In this document: positions 62,951 through 64,000 of the stretch, piece by piece
Layout: each line of letters opens with the position of its first letter
Numbering within the stretch: the stretch's first letter is position 1
Origin: Streptomyces sulphureus DSM 40104
GTDB lineage: Bacteria; Actinomycetota; Actinomycetes; Streptomycetales; Streptomycetaceae
Length of the DNA: 64,000 bases
Assembly (NCBI RefSeq): GCF_000381025.1
Contig: NZ_KB905828.1
Location: forward strand, 48,568-112,567
Reading direction: 5' to 3'
The notes under the pieces: model-generated
What the model saw: only the letters and a program-made list of their open reading frames with translations
What the model was told of the DNA's origin: nothing
Database searches by the model: none
Translations under genes and position numbers: made by a program

Positions 62951-63607
62951 TCACTCACTTTCGAGCCCCAACAGCCCAGGCAGCTCGGCCATTTCGGAGA
63001 AACACGCCCTGGCCCCGCCCAACCGCTCCCTCGGCGTCATCGCACAGAACCCGAGAACGTCCATCCCGGCCGCCCGCGCAGCCTGCACCCCCGCAGGACT
63101 GTCCTCGACGACGACGCACTCCTCGGCCTTCACCCCGCGCACAGCGGCCGCATGCAGAAACAGGTCGGGCGCCGGCTTACCCCGCCCCACATCGTCCGCA
63201 CTGAACAGCGCCCCCCGGGAAAAGAACCTTTCCAGCCCCGTCTTCCGCAGCGCGACCCGTATCCGCTCGTGACTCCCCGACGACGCCAGACAGTACTCGA
63301 CGCCGGCCTCGCGGAGGGCCAGCAGAACCTCGGCCGCCCCGTCCACCGGCTCCAGTTCCTCGCGGAACGCCTCGAAGACCCGCCCGTGGAACACCTCGTC
63401 GAAGTCGGCCGGGAGCTCACGCCCGCTCCGCTCCCGAATCGAGTCGTGGATGCTGTGCACCGCCGATCCCATGTACCGCTCGATCGATTCCTCGTAGCTG
63501 GTCGGATGCCCCAGCTCACTCAGGTACTCGGCGAGAATGCGATTCGATATCGGCTCGCTGTCGACGAGCACCCCGTCGTTGTCGAAGACCACCAGCTCAC
63601 AACCCAT
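62951..63607 (-). CDS. HAD family hydrolase, beta-phosphoglucomutase-like
   Basis: A 218-residue HAD enzyme: motif I VVFDNDGVLVDSEP, in which the first catalytic Asp is followed by Asn-Asp, then a helical cap, motif II CLASSGSHERI, the Lys in GRGKPAPDLFLHAA and motif IV VVVEDSPAGVQAARAAGM. Substrates of this group are small sugar phosphates. It lies between the MFS gene and the rRNA operon terminator, both on the same strand. Confidence 0.92.
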   Translation of the reverse strand: MGCELVVFDNDGVLVDSEPISNRILAEYLSELGHPTSYEESIERYMGSAVHSIHDSIRERSGRELPADFDEVFHGRVFEAFREELEPVDGAAEVLLALREAGVEYCLASSGSHERIRVALRKTGLERFFSRGALFSADDVGRGKPAPDLFLHAAAVRGVKAEECVVVEDSPAGVQAARAAGMDVLGFCAMTPRERLGGARACFSEMAELPGLLGLESE

Positions 63608-63654
63608 ACCGGCACCCTACGAGAACCGGCGGCCCAGAAAAATGTGCACAAACG

Positions 63655-63703
63655 AAAAAGGCCCCTGGCCTCCAGCGTCTGAACGCTGGGGGCCAGGGGC
63701 CTT
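63655..63703 (-). terminator. rRNA operon terminator
   Basis: AAGGCCCCTGGCC and its complement form a 20-base stem (63658-63677 with 63684-63703, one mismatch) around a six-base loop, followed on the minus strand by CTTTTTCG. It is the one terminator in the window with a true T-run and lies just past 5S. Confidence 0.9.
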
Positions 63704-63710
63704 TAATGGT

Positions 63711-63829
63711 AGTTCGGCGGTGTCCTACTCTCCCACACACTCCCGTATGCAGTACCATCGGCGCAGAAAGGCTTAGCTACCGGGTTCGAAATGTGACCGG
63801 GCGTTTCCCCAACGCTATAACCACCGAAA
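63711..63829 (-). rRNA. rrf: 5S ribosomal RNA
   Basis: On the minus strand it starts TTTCGGTGGTTATAGCG, contains GAAACGCCCGGTCACATT, CGAACCCGGTAGCTAAGCC and CGCCGATGGTACTGC, and ends GGACACCGCCGAACT, all characteristic of actinobacterial 5S. The two ends pair (TTCGGTGG with CCGCCGAA). The exact ends could differ by one or two bases. Confidence 0.95.
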
Positions 63830-63924
63830 CACACACAACACCAACACACCCAACCCCCCACAACAGGGGGCCGGTATGTGCTGTTCGTTGTTTCAGAACT
63901 GCACAGTGGACGCGAAGCCTCTAT

Positions 63925-64000
63925 GGACAAGCCCTCGGCCTATTAGTACCGGTCAACTCCACCCCTCACAGGGCTTCCATACCCGGCCTATCAACCCAGT
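63925..64000 (-). rRNA. 23S ribosomal RNA, 3' end only
   Basis: The minus strand reads GTTGATAGGCCGGGTATGG, then TGACCGGTACTAATAGGCCG and AGGGCTTGTCC, the conserved 3' end of bacterial 23S rRNA. The gene continues beyond the window. The 3' boundary is set by comparison with the E. coli end and is approximate. About 95 bases of spacer separate it from 5S. Confidence 0.9.

Overview
The window is very GC-rich chromosomal DNA from a Streptomyces or a close streptomycete relative. The evidence is the developmental sigma factor bldN followed by its anti-sigma gene rsbN, a rex-hemA-hemC-hemD-hemB operon with a Rex operator, futalosine-pathway menaquinone genes (mqnP, ubiX, ubiD), a class I lysyl-tRNA synthetase beside argS, many GTG/TTG starts and stop/start overlaps, and an actinobacterial-type 5S/23S rRNA operon end at the right edge. 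No IS element, prophage, CRISPR array or tRNA gene was seen.

Layout. 1-3.35 kb: a fatty-acyl module (thiolase, FabG-like reductase, MaoC hydratase) with a convergent TetR regulator and paired GTAAG/GTAAATTTAC palindromes in the divergent promoter. 3.5-5.4 kb: a small membrane protein and a DAACS symporter preceded by a cysteine-rich leader peptide. 5.5-8 kb: an MqnE-like protein lacking radical-SAM cysteines, with GNAT, DUF4229 and Lrp/AsnC genes. 8.1-13.7 kb: an OmpR-type two-component system beside a CotH/DUF4956/VTC three-gene module. 13.9-19.7 kb: ubiX, a lipoprotein, a rhomboid protease, mqnP, ubiD and a PLDc_N protein. 19.7-24.6 kb: an apparently self-contained three-gene cassette (winged-helix protein, STAND-like NTPase, membrane-anchored binding protein) with its own promoter, the best candidate for an undescribed system. 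24.7-31.4 kb: hemL, a histidine phosphatase and the System II cytochrome c maturation genes resA-ccdA-resB-ccsB. 31.6-41.7 kb: TerB-like, BlaI/M56, LytR-CpsA-Psr, RtcB, two DUF3558-type lipoproteins and a DUF2637 protein. 42-46.6 kb: lysS, argS and a P-loop kinase. 46.6-52.5 kb: the rex-hem operon. 52.7-59 kb: glutaredoxin-like, HAD, bldN-rsbN, an acyltransferase and an SDR. 59.2-63.6 kb: ribosomal protein bS22, an excisionase-like DNA-binding protein with a uORF, acuC, an MFS transporter and a HAD phosphatase. 63.66-64 kb: rRNA operon terminator, 5S rRNA and the 3' end of 23S rRNA, all on the minus strand.

How the genes fit together. Much of the window serves respiration: quinone synthesis (ubiX, mqnP, ubiD), haem synthesis (hemL, hemA, hemC, hemD, hemB), redox sensing (Rex) and cytochrome c assembly (res/ccs). 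A second theme is envelope and development (bldN/rsbN, LytR-CpsA-Psr, CotH/VTC, two-component system). Gene starts were chosen from ribosome-binding sites, overlaps and family knowledge; all functional names rest on reading translated motifs, with no database search.
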